64,000 nt of DNA from Lyophyllum atratum (taxonomy: Eukaryota > Basidiomycota > Agaricomycetes > Agaricales > Lyophyllaceae), in the NCBI GenBank assembly GCA_014905825.1, contig JACGCN010000016.1:496001-560000 (forward strand), given 5' to 3'. Under the pieces are notes generated by a model that made no database searches, had not been told where the DNA came from, and was given only the letters and a program-made list of their open reading frames with translations. The position numbers and the translations under genes were made by a program. Shown here piece after piece: positions 56,498 to 64,000 of the stretch (its first letter is position 1; each line of letters starts with the position of its first letter).

Positions 56498-58426
56498 TCA
56501 CTTGAGGTTGAGAAGGCCAACCATACGATCGTGGATGATTCGGGGAAGTGGTTTAGTAAATATGTCGGCGGGATTTTCAGTGGTAGGAATATGGATGATT
56601 TCGATGTCTTTCTCCTGGACGCGTTCGCGCACGTAGTGATGTCGAATATCGATGTGCTTTGCACGAGAATGTCCTTTGGTTGATTGTGCGAGTGCGATGG
56701 CCGAGGTGTTGTCAACGCGAATGATAGCGGGTCGTTGTTGTGGTAAGTCGACTTCGGATAGGAAACTATAGATCCATAAAGCTTGTTGCGCACCCCGAGT
56801 AAGGGCCATATATTCGGCTTCGGTGGTGGATAGAGCGACAGTGTTTTGGCGTTTAGAACTCCAGGATACAGCTCCCCCTGCCATCATGAAAACATAGCCA
56901 CCGGTAGATCGGCGGGTGTCCATATCTCCCCCGTAATCTGCGTCGACGTAACCTATAGGCTTGAGATCCCCTTTCCTCGAGTACGTGAGTTTGTAGTCGA
57001 GGGTCCCTTTGATATACCCTAGCACATGTATAAGTGCGTTCCAGTGAGTCGGTCCAGGTTTCGATTGAAAACGTGCCAGTAGGCCGACCGCGTAAGAAAG
57101 ATCGGGTCGTGTTGCGACCTGTGCCCACATTACCGAGCCAAGTACTTCCCGGTAAGGTTTGTTGCGCATAAATGCTATGTCGGATTCGGGTTGTGGAGAT
57201 GGGGTTTCGACTAGTTGGATTCCTGCCGGTAGTGGAGTTTGGTGGGCGTTACAGTCTGTCATCCCGAATCGTTCGAGAACGCGTTCGAGGTACTTGCGCT
57301 GGGAAAGGGATATGGTTCCGGTTTCAAGGTCCCGATCTACGCGCATTCCGAGGACGAAGTTCAAGTCTCCCATGTCCTTCGTTTCATATTTGGAACCGAG
57401 TTCGTTTTTAGCAATTTTCATGCCTGCGGTAGTCGATGAGATTCCGATAGTGTCGTCTGTGTATGTGTTGGTAATGGTCCTTTCATTGTCAATGAGTCTG
57501 GATCGGACACAGCTGTCGGCGCGTGATTGATTGTAACCGAGCTTTTTGTAGGCCTCGTTGAGGGTATGCCACCAGTCATAACCTCCTTGCATCATACCGT
57601 AAAGGGTTTTGAGGAGAAGGCATACCTTCCCCTCCCCCCCTCGAAGCCCTGGCGGTGGTCGCATGTAGACTACATGTCGGTTGACGCTGTTCAGGTATGC
57701 GGAAACGAAGTCAATCTGCCATAAGTGCAGACCGAGACTCGCAGCGATGGCGACGGTGATACGGATGGATTCGAGACGTACGACGGCCGCATAGGTCTCA
57801 TCGTAGTCTTCGCCGTGGATCTGAGTATACCCCTTCGCGACGAGGCGCGCCTTCCGTTTAATGATGTTCCCATCGGCGTCATACTTGTTGGCATAGACCC
57901 ACATGCAGCCTATGACCTTCTTTCCCTCGGGTACGTCGGCCTCATCCACTAATCGGAATACCTCCCGTTTCTGCAAAACATCGAGTTCGGCTTCCATTGG
58001 TGGGACCCAGAGGTCTGGACGTCGCATCGCCTCCCCATAATGTTTGGGGACATACGTGTCAGAAGAAACCGCGGAGTCGATAGAAGTGAGGTAGGCCTGG
58101 GCGCTGTCAGCGAGAAGCGCGTGTGGGCGTCTACGATCCGACGCCCAGTCCTCTTTAGCGGCACGGGCATTTTCCTCATCTGCCAAAGCTTCCCTGGAAG
58201 CGACGGCGGCGGCTGAGGGGTTCGCAGTCGTTAGGCGGTCAGAGCGACGGAGTGGGGCAGGCGGGGGCGGGGCCGGGGTGGGATCAGAGCTATTTGCGGT
58301 AGAGCTATTTTCGGTAGGCGCGGGATCAGGCACCGAGGTGTCAGGCACCGGGTGTAATGGCGCTCTCGGATGCGTGCCGCGACTGGTTGTTTGGGATGGA
58401 TTAGGGGGGGCATGGTAGGGTCGATG
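56498..58426 (-). CDS. Copia reverse transcriptase and RNase H frame (Pol C-terminal part)
   Basis: The frame is open from 58426 to the TAA/TAG-type stop at 56498 and codes for more than 610 residues. A Pro/Ser-rich start is followed by the reverse transcriptase: EVFRLVDEADVPEGKKVIGC, WVYANKYDADGNIIKRKARL, LWQIDFVSAYLNS with the first catalytic Asp, and LLLKTLYGMMQGGYDWW. The active-site motif reads NTYTDDTIG, where most copia elements have YVDD. RNase H shows VDADYGGDMDTRRSTGGY, LSTTEAEYMALTRGAQQ, VDNTSAIAL and HIDIRHHYVRE. No ATG occurs before about codon 108 of the conserved region, so independent initiation is unlikely. It is probably expressed by frame change from the upstream frame, or it was split by a one-base loss. 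Confidence 0.92.
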   Translation of the reverse strand, partial: HRPYHAPPNPSQTTSRGTHPRAPLHPVPDTSVPDPAPTENSSTANSSDPTPAPPPPAPLRRSDRLTTANPSAAAVASREALADEENARAAKEDWASDRRRPHALLADSAQAYLTSIDSAVSSDTYVPKHYGEAMRRPDLWVPPMEAELDVLQKREVFRLVDEADVPEGKKVIGCMWVYANKYDADGNIIKRKARLVAKGYTQIHGEDYDETYAAVVRLESIRITVAIAASLGLHLWQIDFVSAYLNSVNRHVVYMRPPPGLRGGEGKVCLLLKTLYGMMQGGYDWWHTLNEAYKKLGYNQSRADSCVRSRLIDNERTITNTYTDDTIGISSTTAGMKIAKNELGSKYETKDMGDLNFVLGMRVDRDLETGTISLSQRKYLERVLERFGMTDCNAHQTPLPAGIQLVETPSPQPESDIAFMRNKPYREVLGSVMWAQVATRPDLSYAVGLLARFQSKPGPTHWNALIHVLGYIKGTLDYKLTYSRKGDLKPIGYVDADYGGDMDTRRSTGGYVFMMAGGAVSWSSKRQNTVALSTTEAEYMALTRGAQQALWIYSFLSEVDLPQQRPAIIRVDNTSAIALAQSTKGHSRAKHIDIRHHYVRERVQEKDIEIIHIPTTENPADIFTKPLPRIIHDRMVGLLNLK

Positions 58427-60900
58427 TCAGGTTCATCCGATCCCAGTAGGTCTTCATCTTCGTAGACTGTCAAAGTCCTATGCCCAGTCCCTTCCTCAAA
58501 TATAACATCTCGACTTGTAATTATCGCTCGATTCTGGCGGTCGTATAATTTGTACCCGTTTTCCGAGTATCCGATCATGACATACTTGATCGATCGGTGG
58601 TCTAATTTTGAGACGACCAATTCCTCGGGAATCTTGGCGAATGCGTCACATCCGAAGGGTCGTAAATGTGCGACACTCTGTCGTTTGCCCGACCATTTTT
58701 CTTCAGGGACGATGCCGGGGTGTCTTGATGATGGAAGTCGGTTTCGAAGGTATATGGTAGTTGCGGCGGCTTCCGCCCAGAGAAACTTCGGGAGTCCGCT
58801 ATCAGCCAACATGCAACGCACACCTTCTATAACTGTGCGTATACAACGTTCGACTAGTCCGTTTTGGCCATGTGCGTAAGGGGTGCTGAATTCTAGAAGG
58901 ATCCCGTGTTTCTGGCAATATTCACGCCACAGTTCGTTGAACCACTCCCTTCCGGCGTCTATCCTCACGCATCCCAACTTCTTCCCTGTTTGCCGTTCAG
59001 ATTCGCGATGGTAGACTTCAAACGCCGTAAGTGTCGTCCGCGCGTCTTTTCTTGTTAGCCAGAATCCCTTCAGGTGGATAGTTCCCCCATCGCAGCAAAG
59101 CATCATGTACAGGGCACCACCCAGGGAAGCCACGCTTGCCGGCCCCCACAGGTCGATATGAACCTTGACATTCGCGTCAGCCTCGGGGATAGCGTGTCCA
59201 TCATATGGCCGAGCGGTATGCTTGCCATATATGCAGTCTTCGCAAACCCCTTTCAACTCTTTGTCCCCTGTGAAGTTCAGGCCGTCGACCATATCCTTCT
59301 TCGCCAGTTCGCGGATCCCAGTTACGCCTGCGTGGCCGAACCTTCGGTGCCATACCTCCAAGGGTGCCGGCTTATCCAGGGATTTTGCGACGTTCACATT
59401 CCAGGCTATAGTCTTGTTTGTAGCGGCGGCATTTATTAACCGGGCCGTATTTGAAGGTTGAGGAGGGGCAGCGCTACTGGTCTCGAGGAGATACATGCCA
59501 CTGGATCCTGTGCCGATCATGAAGAGTCGACCATCAGGGGCGATGAACGCAGCTCGTCCTCCTGAAAAGTGGACGGAATACCCGGCTTTATCGAACTGTC
59601 CGATGGATATGAGGTTGGCGGAAAGGTCGGGGGTGTGAAGAGCGTGTCTGAAGACCAGTTCAGTCTCCTTTCCATCTACCGTGACAAGTTTCCTAACGGT
59701 CCCCTGTCCGAGGATCCTGAATGATCCTCCCTGGTTTGCAGGTTGTCCAGTTCGGGGTGGATCGTACGCCACATAATCAGTGAAGTCTGCACGATCTATG
59801 AAGCAGTGATCACTCGCTCCAGAGTCGGCGTATGTGAGTCTGCGTTTCGATGCCACCATAACCGTTGTTTGATTCATGTCCGTGAAGAAGGTCTCCACTG
59901 CGTTATCATGTCCCTCAATCATCTCTTCGGGGACGCCCTCTAATTCGGTTGGGGATAGGTTATAGGCAGGGAGTGTTAGGTCGTCGACGGTGGCCATCAA
60001 GGCATAGGTAACGCGGGAGGAGTTGTCTGTGGAGACGTCAGACTGCTTGGTGTCGGCCACGTTCGCCGTCGTAGCGGGTTTCTTTGCCTCGGGTGTGGTA
60101 CGTCCTTTATTACGGAAGTGTGCTGGGAATTGACCCTCTTTCCCACCTCCAGGCCAATAGCAGTTGTCGATAGTGTGGCCAGTTCGTCCACAGTTGGTGT
60201 TGCTACATTTAAGGTTCGATCTGTTGGATGTTTTGACCTGGAGAGCGGTCGTCGATGGGCCTGCTGGTGCGTTCTGTTCTTTGATCCGTTCCCAATGTAG
60301 AGTTAATGTAGCAATGGCGTCGGCTGATGTTTTGGCGGCGTACAGGACTGATACGATGATGTTCCAGTCTTTTGGAAGTGATGCCAACACGATCGCCTGG
60401 AAGGCTTTGTCGTCGATTTTTGCTCCTTTATCTACCGCCGTCATCCACCTTGTGCGTAGGAGCGTGACATGCTCAGTGAAGTCGCCGTTGTCCGGGAGTT
60501 TTGTGTTGCGGAGGGTGCGTTCGGCGAGGGCGGAGGCATTTTCATCGGTCTGACCGTATATGGAAGTAAGTGACTTCCATGCTTCTGCGGCCGTACCATC
60601 CATCTTTATTCCGTACCCCATGGGATTTTTGCTGTTGTAGGTGATGAGGGCGAGGACCCATGCGTCCCTTTTGTTCCATTCGTTGATGGATGGGGTAGAG
60701 TCTTCCCAGTCGGTCGCTTCAGGTGGTAGTGTGCCGGTTGGAGGCGCCGTGGGTTTTGGGATTTTCCCTTCGAGGTACCCGAGGGCGCCACGGAGTTTCG
60801 TGGTGATCATGATGCGTCCTTTGAAACCCACGAAGTTCGTTCCGTCGAACTTGTATTCTTCTGCCCAGATAGGGGGGTTGCTACTGTTATCTTTAGACAT
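58231..60900 (-). CDS. Copia Gag, protease and integrase frame
   Basis: An 889-codon frame starts at ATG 60900 (MSKDNSSNPPIWAEEYKFDG). The Gag part has LPDNGDFTEHVTLLRTRWM and a zinc knuckle KCSNTNCGRTGHTIDNC (C-x4-C-x4-H-x4-C spacing). The protease site is TYADSGASDHCF. Integrase has the H-H-C-C region (HRRFGHAGVTGIRELA and CEDCIYGKHTARPYDGH). Its DDE core is HIDLWGP, RIDAGREWF and the Glu of GQNGLVERC, followed by RPFGCDAFAKIPEEL and a GKRQSVAHL segment. The frame ends in a basic, Pro/Arg-rich stretch at 58231 that reads like out-of-frame sequence of the following Pol frame. The last meaningful part in frame is SDEPDIDPTMPPL, near the C7 run at 58404-58410. Confidence 0.94.
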   Translation of the reverse strand: MSKDNSSNPPIWAEEYKFDGTNFVGFKGRIMITTKLRGALGYLEGKIPKPTAPPTGTLPPEATDWEDSTPSINEWNKRDAWVLALITYNSKNPMGYGIKMDGTAAEAWKSLTSIYGQTDENASALAERTLRNTKLPDNGDFTEHVTLLRTRWMTAVDKGAKIDDKAFQAIVLASLPKDWNIIVSVLYAAKTSADAIATLTLHWERIKEQNAPAGPSTTALQVKTSNRSNLKCSNTNCGRTGHTIDNCYWPGGGKEGQFPAHFRNKGRTTPEAKKPATTANVADTKQSDVSTDNSSRVTYALMATVDDLTLPAYNLSPTELEGVPEEMIEGHDNAVETFFTDMNQTTVMVASKRRLTYADSGASDHCFIDRADFTDYVAYDPPRTGQPANQGGSFRILGQGTVRKLVTVDGKETELVFRHALHTPDLSANLISIGQFDKAGYSVHFSGGRAAFIAPDGRLFMIGTGSSGMYLLETSSAAPPQPSNTARLINAAATNKTIAWNVNVAKSLDKPAPLEVWHRRFGHAGVTGIRELAKKDMVDGLNFTGDKELKGVCEDCIYGKHTARPYDGHAIPEADANVKVHIDLWGPASVASLGGALYMMLCCDGGTIHLKGFWLTRKDARTTLTAFEVYHRESERQTGKKLGCVRIDAGREWFNELWREYCQKHGILLEFSTPYAHGQNGLVERCIRTVIEGVRCMLADSGLPKFLWAEAAATTIYLRNRLPSSRHPGIVPEEKWSGKRQSVAHLRPFGCDAFAKIPEELVVSKLDHRSIKYVMIGYSENGYKLYDRQNRAIITSRDVIFEEGTGHRTLTVYEDEDLLGSDEPDIDPTMPPLIHPKQPVAARIRERHYTRCLTPRCLIPRLPKIALPQIALIPPRPRPRLPHSVALTA

Positions 60901-61026
60901 GTTGTATGTTTGTTGTCGAGGTGTGATGTGTGGTGTTTAATGTGGTGTGTGGTGTTTTAATGTGGTTAATGTAGTTTTTGTGGAAGTTCGGTGTGAGGTC
61001 GTTTTAGAGTGTGCCTTGTAAGCGCT

Positions 61027-61048
61027 AGCGCAAGCGGGGCCCATAACC
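61027..61048 (-). other. Primer-binding site, probably for a half tRNA-iMet
   Basis: On the minus strand the bases following the 5' LTR read GGTTATGGGCCCCGC. This is complementary to GGGCCCATAACC, the anticodon stem-loop of an initiator methionine tRNA, and not to a tRNA 3' CCA end. Several copia elements prime from the 5' half of tRNA-iMet in this way. The bases just beyond (61021-61040 on the plus strand) also look like a tRNA D-arm. Confidence 0.6.
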
Positions 61049-61362
61049 TGTTAGAGTTGGAGAACTGTTGGCACACTTGGGTGATAAACGAGTGCTTTAT
61101 TTCTATGTATATAGACGGCTTATATACTTTTCTAAAAGTAAATTTTCTATGAAAATTGTAAGCGAATTAGTAAGTGATTTATAAGTACTTTTCTTTGAAT
61201 GAATAGGAAAACTGTTTTCGACGGGTCGGCGTCGAAAACTCGGTACACTAAGAATAGAAACATGATCGAGATTGATTACCGAGATTGATTACCGAGCACG
61301 CGGGTCGGCAGACCTCGGTGCGTCATAGTTGAAGCGACCTTTGGCTAAGTCAACTTCCAACA
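61049..61362 (-). repeat. Copia 5' LTR
   Basis: 314 bp, identical by eye to the copy at 56164-56477. In element orientation it contains TATATAAGCC (about 61113-61122 region), a good TATA box for the genomic transcript. Confidence 0.95.
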
Positions 61363-61367
61363 TGACC
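61363..61367 (+). repeat. Copia target-site duplication, right (TGACC)
   Basis: Exact copy of 56159-56163. Confidence 0.92.
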
Positions 61368-61714
61368 AATACCCCATTTTGCCAGGATACCACCCTCGCC
61401 CTTCCTTTCTCAGTTCCTTTGCCCGCGGATAACGATGATTTTGACCAAGTGGCGCGTAGAGCGTAGTAGGACCGTAGGCTGAGGCCCTCGTAACTCCAGA
61501 AGCTGCGAGAGCGCCGCGGCCCGGTCCTAATCATATCTTATCATGCATTTCGAAGTCCTTTCAAAGTCCTAAGATAGGGCCCAGGGAAAACGCGCAAACA
61601 TCACATGGTGTTACTTTCCTGTGACCAGGGTCCCAAACGCGTCCTTAATTACTAGTCCCTTATACGATCTCACCGCGCGAGCGGCGAAAATGTAATCTAC
61701 GAAAATCTAAGAAT
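61368..61714. other. Spacer between the copia element and the DDE transposase remnant
   Basis: About 350 bp with no gene. It may contain the 3' end of the older DNA transposon to which the transposase belongs, but I could not find matching inverted repeats. Confidence 0.4.
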
Positions 61715-62811
61715 CTAAGCCATATCACACTCCTCAAGGTCCTTCAATAGAGTCTCTGGAAGCACCCTATGTCCATGATATCTCTTTCCTGCCCAAGCTG
61801 CCTGTTTCCCAGTCAATCCTTTGTGGTATGCATCCATAAAGCGGCGTGCACGGCGTGCAAATCTGGTACACAGTATGTCATCAAAATTTGAGGATGCTCA
61901 ACCGGTCACTCACCGCCGCATTTCCCAAAGTTCAATCCCATCAAGAGCAGCACGCATGTTACAATCGAGATCATCCTCTTTTGATGATGGTGGATTTAGA
62001 CGGTACGTCCGTTTCGCTCGTCCCCAAACTTGCTCGATGAAATTTAATTCGCAGTGGAACTTCGGCAGGAAGATCACGTTGAATCCGTGGGTTGCGCACA
62101 ACGTCTCCAGCAGGGAGGGCACATTGGCAAAATCTGGTTCGTTGTAGAGCATCCGTCGGCAGCAACACCGAGGGATATCGGGTGGGCAATTAAACTTTGG
62201 GCACTCAGCGCGGACGCGTGACATACCCTCATATCCCCGCTCTTCCAGAATGTTTGCCGTGCCTTTGAAGATGCCGGCGCGAGGATGATCACCACGGAAA
62301 TAGAGGTCCTGAGGTGAGCCATCAGCAAATTTTGCATTCTGCATCTCGACCTTCTGCTTGAGAATCTTCCCCTTTGAATCATATACTAGCTTTGCATTTT
62401 CATCCCTGACATTGACTTCGACGCCCCAATTCGTCCCCTCCTTTGGGATATTCTTCGGCATTCGACGTGCAGAGAGAGCACCATCAGCGCGCTTTAGATG
62501 AGTGGTGGCATTGTCATAGATGAAGATATGGTCGTATTCAGGATAATCTCGGCTGAGTATTTCCATTGCCCGTTGTACCTGAGCCCGGATGTCTTCATTG
62601 TCGAAATAGCCATCGCGGTTTTTACCCGGTTTGAAAATTACCCGTGCGTCCTCCTTCCCATCGAGCGAGCGAAGGAACCCGAAATCGGCGGATACAAAAT
62701 CGGCAACCATCAGCGAGGGTCCTTCTCCTTTCGCATATGGCACAGGCGAAGCGTCGTCCTTGACCCACTGATGGATGACTCTATATTTAGCGACGTCTCT
62801 GATTGCACGTC
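61715..62811 (-). pseudogene. DDE transposase (IS630/Tc1-mariner-like), N-terminally truncated
   Basis: Two exons are joined by an intron of about 50 nt (GTGAGT...ACCAG). The last exon ends YHGHRVLPETLLKDLEECDM then TAG at 61715-61717. The frame shows a first Asp in GPSLMVADFVSADFG, a second in HIFIYDNATTHLKRADG, and the Glu in KFHCELNFIEQVWGRAKRTY. These form a D-D-E triad of the type found in an abundant agaricomycete transposase group. Also visible are CCRRMLYNEPDFANV and LLETLCATHGFNVIFLPKF. Upstream of about 62811 the frame is closed by a stop, and no ATG or DNA-binding N-terminal domain is found. The copy is therefore probably truncated, although a missed 5' exon is possible. Confidence 0.7.
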
Positions 62812-63569
62812 TTCCTGGTGCTCTTCAGGCATGATTGGCGGTTCCTTTTGGTCGGAATATGTTCAATTCAGGGATTCTGCATGCGTAGATGATGACATAC
62901 ATTCTCCTTGTTCTTGTTCTTTTTCACTAGGTTCTTTGCTTTTGATATGAGAGTTTTTGCCGTGTTTTTGATTCCCCAGTTCCCCAGGTTCTTCAGACGT
63001 CCTAGAGCACGTTTCGGCATGATTTTCGCGCCTTCGGGACGCGTCAGACGCGCCAGAAATCGTAGTAGAGAACTAATTAATTAGGTGGTTACGGGGCATT
63101 TCCTTAATGGCCTTCGTAAAACGGACAAAATCAAAAATCGGTTCCCATAGGCACCTTAAACCCAGGCTCCTAAAACCAGCCGCTCGAACCGCTCGTATGG
63201 GGCTTTATCCCACTGGCCACGTTGATGTTATATCAGAATTTTTTATCTTATCTTATCTGACCAAACCAAATAAACAAAACTTCCCCCAAACTCGCGGTTG
63301 AGCGGCTGGCACAAATGGGAACCGGGGATGTCGGTGATCCTCTCCCAACCCTACCATAGGTGCTATGTTACGGACAATCAATCCCATATAACCGTCGCGT
63401 CAATCACGCATAAACAGCTTGGTCGTGTCACTGCGAGATTTGTTATATCCGGATATGGGATACCTGGTAGTGGCCGTGTACTTCATCTCATAGTCCCAGT
63501 ACTACTTACAGAGACATCTTTGCATGACGATAGGAATTAGATGATTGTTCATATCATATATAAGGTGAA
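62812..63569. other. Intergenic transposon-rich spacer
   Basis: About 0.75 kb. The plus frame 62498-62950 is antisense to the transposase and is not considered a gene. No inverted-repeat terminus could be paired with the left side of the transposase. Confidence 0.4.
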
Positions 63570-63909
63570 ATGACAAGAGGTACACAGTGGAAAGCAGCGA
63601 TGTCGCTCACATCACACTCACTTGACCAGATCTTTTCACTTATCAATCGCTCGGGCGCAACCTTCATGGACGTCATCCTTATGGCCTTCAGCGACACCGA
63701 AAATTCCCGTAGCGATGTCATGCTTTCTGGACTCACTGCACAGACACTCCCTGACATGCCAGCAAGTATCAGCCTGGGCACAAGCTACCATGAAGACCGT
63801 GTACTCATCAGAAATCCTATCCCTCGGTCGGCGTGACAGCGGACTCCATTACATTGCTCGAGATATCACCGAAGACAAACTTCGCGAGTTCGAAATCCGG
63901 CCCCGGTAG
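63570..63909 (+). pseudogene. Frameshifted fragment resembling DUF6589-type mobile-element protein N-terminus
   Basis: A frame starting at ATG 63570 gives SLDQIFSLINRSGATFMDVI and LMAFSDTENSRSDVMLSGL. From about 63735 the similarity moves to another frame: TCQQVSAWAQATMKTVYSSE, LSLGRRDSGLHYIARDITED and KLREFEI, closed by TAG at 63907-63909. The pattern of a WA helix, a Tyr-Ser-Ser-Glu segment, a G-x-H motif and an L-x-x-F end is one I associate with the N-terminal region of large agaricomycete mobile-element proteins (DUF6589). This assignment is from memory of the pattern and is weak. One frame change and a stop suggest decay. Confidence 0.4.
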
Positions 63910-64000
63910 CAGCAACTCCTACGACGTCTTTCTTTGCGTGGAGTGCCAGCGCGATCTTGACCTGCAACCAACAAGGGCATTTACCGAATCTGGCTTCCAC

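Larger units (their letters stand above)
56164..61362 (-). mobile_element. Complete Ty1/copia LTR retrotransposon (5,199 bp)
   Basis: The element is bounded by two 314-bp LTRs and a TGACC duplication. Read on the minus strand the order is 5' LTR (61049-61362), primer-binding site, gag-protease-integrase frame (58231-60900), reverse transcriptase-RNase H frame (56498-58426), polypurine tract, 3' LTR (56164-56477). Integrase before reverse transcriptase defines the copia (Pseudoviridae-type) order. By eye the two LTRs have equal length and no differences, which implies a very recent insertion. Gag and Pol lie in two frames that overlap, with a -1 relation. It is inserted between the small SH3-like gene and transposon debris. 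Confidence 0.95.

Noticed and set aside
61021..61047. Possible tRNA gene fragment
   Set aside because: It resembles the 5' half of tRNA-iMet only because it is the copia primer-binding region. No T-arm or acceptor stem follows.
1..64000. CRISPR array, bacterial operons or prophage features
   Set aside because: No regularly spaced short repeats or operon-like intronless gene runs were seen. The window is clearly fungal nuclear DNA.

Overview
The window looks like nuclear DNA of an agaricomycete (mushroom-forming basidiomycete) fungus. The coding regions are cut by many short introns (about 40-75 nt, mostly GT-AG), the gene density is high, and several families are ones I know mainly from Agaricomycetes: a 7-TM-like membrane protein, a signal-peptide/single-TM protein with a Cys/Trp signature, a GH99-like protein with a disordered tail, and copia and DDE elements of the types common there. 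Gene models were built by eye from frames and splice sites, so exon limits are inferences.

Layout. 0.4-6.5 kb: HAUS1-like augmin subunit (-), multi-pass membrane protein (+), Ser/Pro-rich protein (-). 7.8-17 kb: short-chain dehydrogenase (+), FKBP12 prolyl isomerase (+), caleosin (-), P-loop small-molecule kinase (-). 17-34 kb: GH99-like protein (+), C2H2 zinc-finger factor (+), RSC1/2-type bromodomain-BAH chromatin remodeller subunit (+), single-TM surface protein (+), intronless Ser/Pro-rich protein (+). 34.8-37 kb: two tandem GFA/Mss4-like zinc proteins with a 624-bp inverted-repeat transposon between them. 37.4-51 kb: CAND1 (+), proline dehydrogenase (-), BCP1 (+), a small basic protein (+), a second inverted-repeat element, an F-box protein (-), a MYND protein (+). 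51-56 kb: a broken MATE transporter joined to a decayed VPS4-like fragment, the intact VPS4 gene (-), and a small SH3-like protein (+).

56.1-64 kb is transposon-rich. A complete Ty1/copia retrotransposon (56164-61362, minus strand) has 314-bp LTRs that look identical and a TGACC target-site duplication. It is followed by a truncated DDE transposase and a frameshifted fragment of another mobile-element protein.

Housekeeping functions dominate: ubiquitin-ligase cycling (CAND1, F-box), ESCRT disassembly (VPS4), chromatin remodelling, proline catabolism, ribosome-related chaperoning (BCP1). They do not form one pathway. Three head-to-head gene pairs share 200-300-nt spacers. I found no gene cluster that I would call a new biological system. 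The most unusual items are the two non-autonomous inverted-repeat elements, the copia element with its -1 frame junction at a C7 run, the VPS4/MATE chimeric pseudogene, the GFA paralogue that lost a zinc cysteine, the GC-AG introns and an 11-nt microexon.
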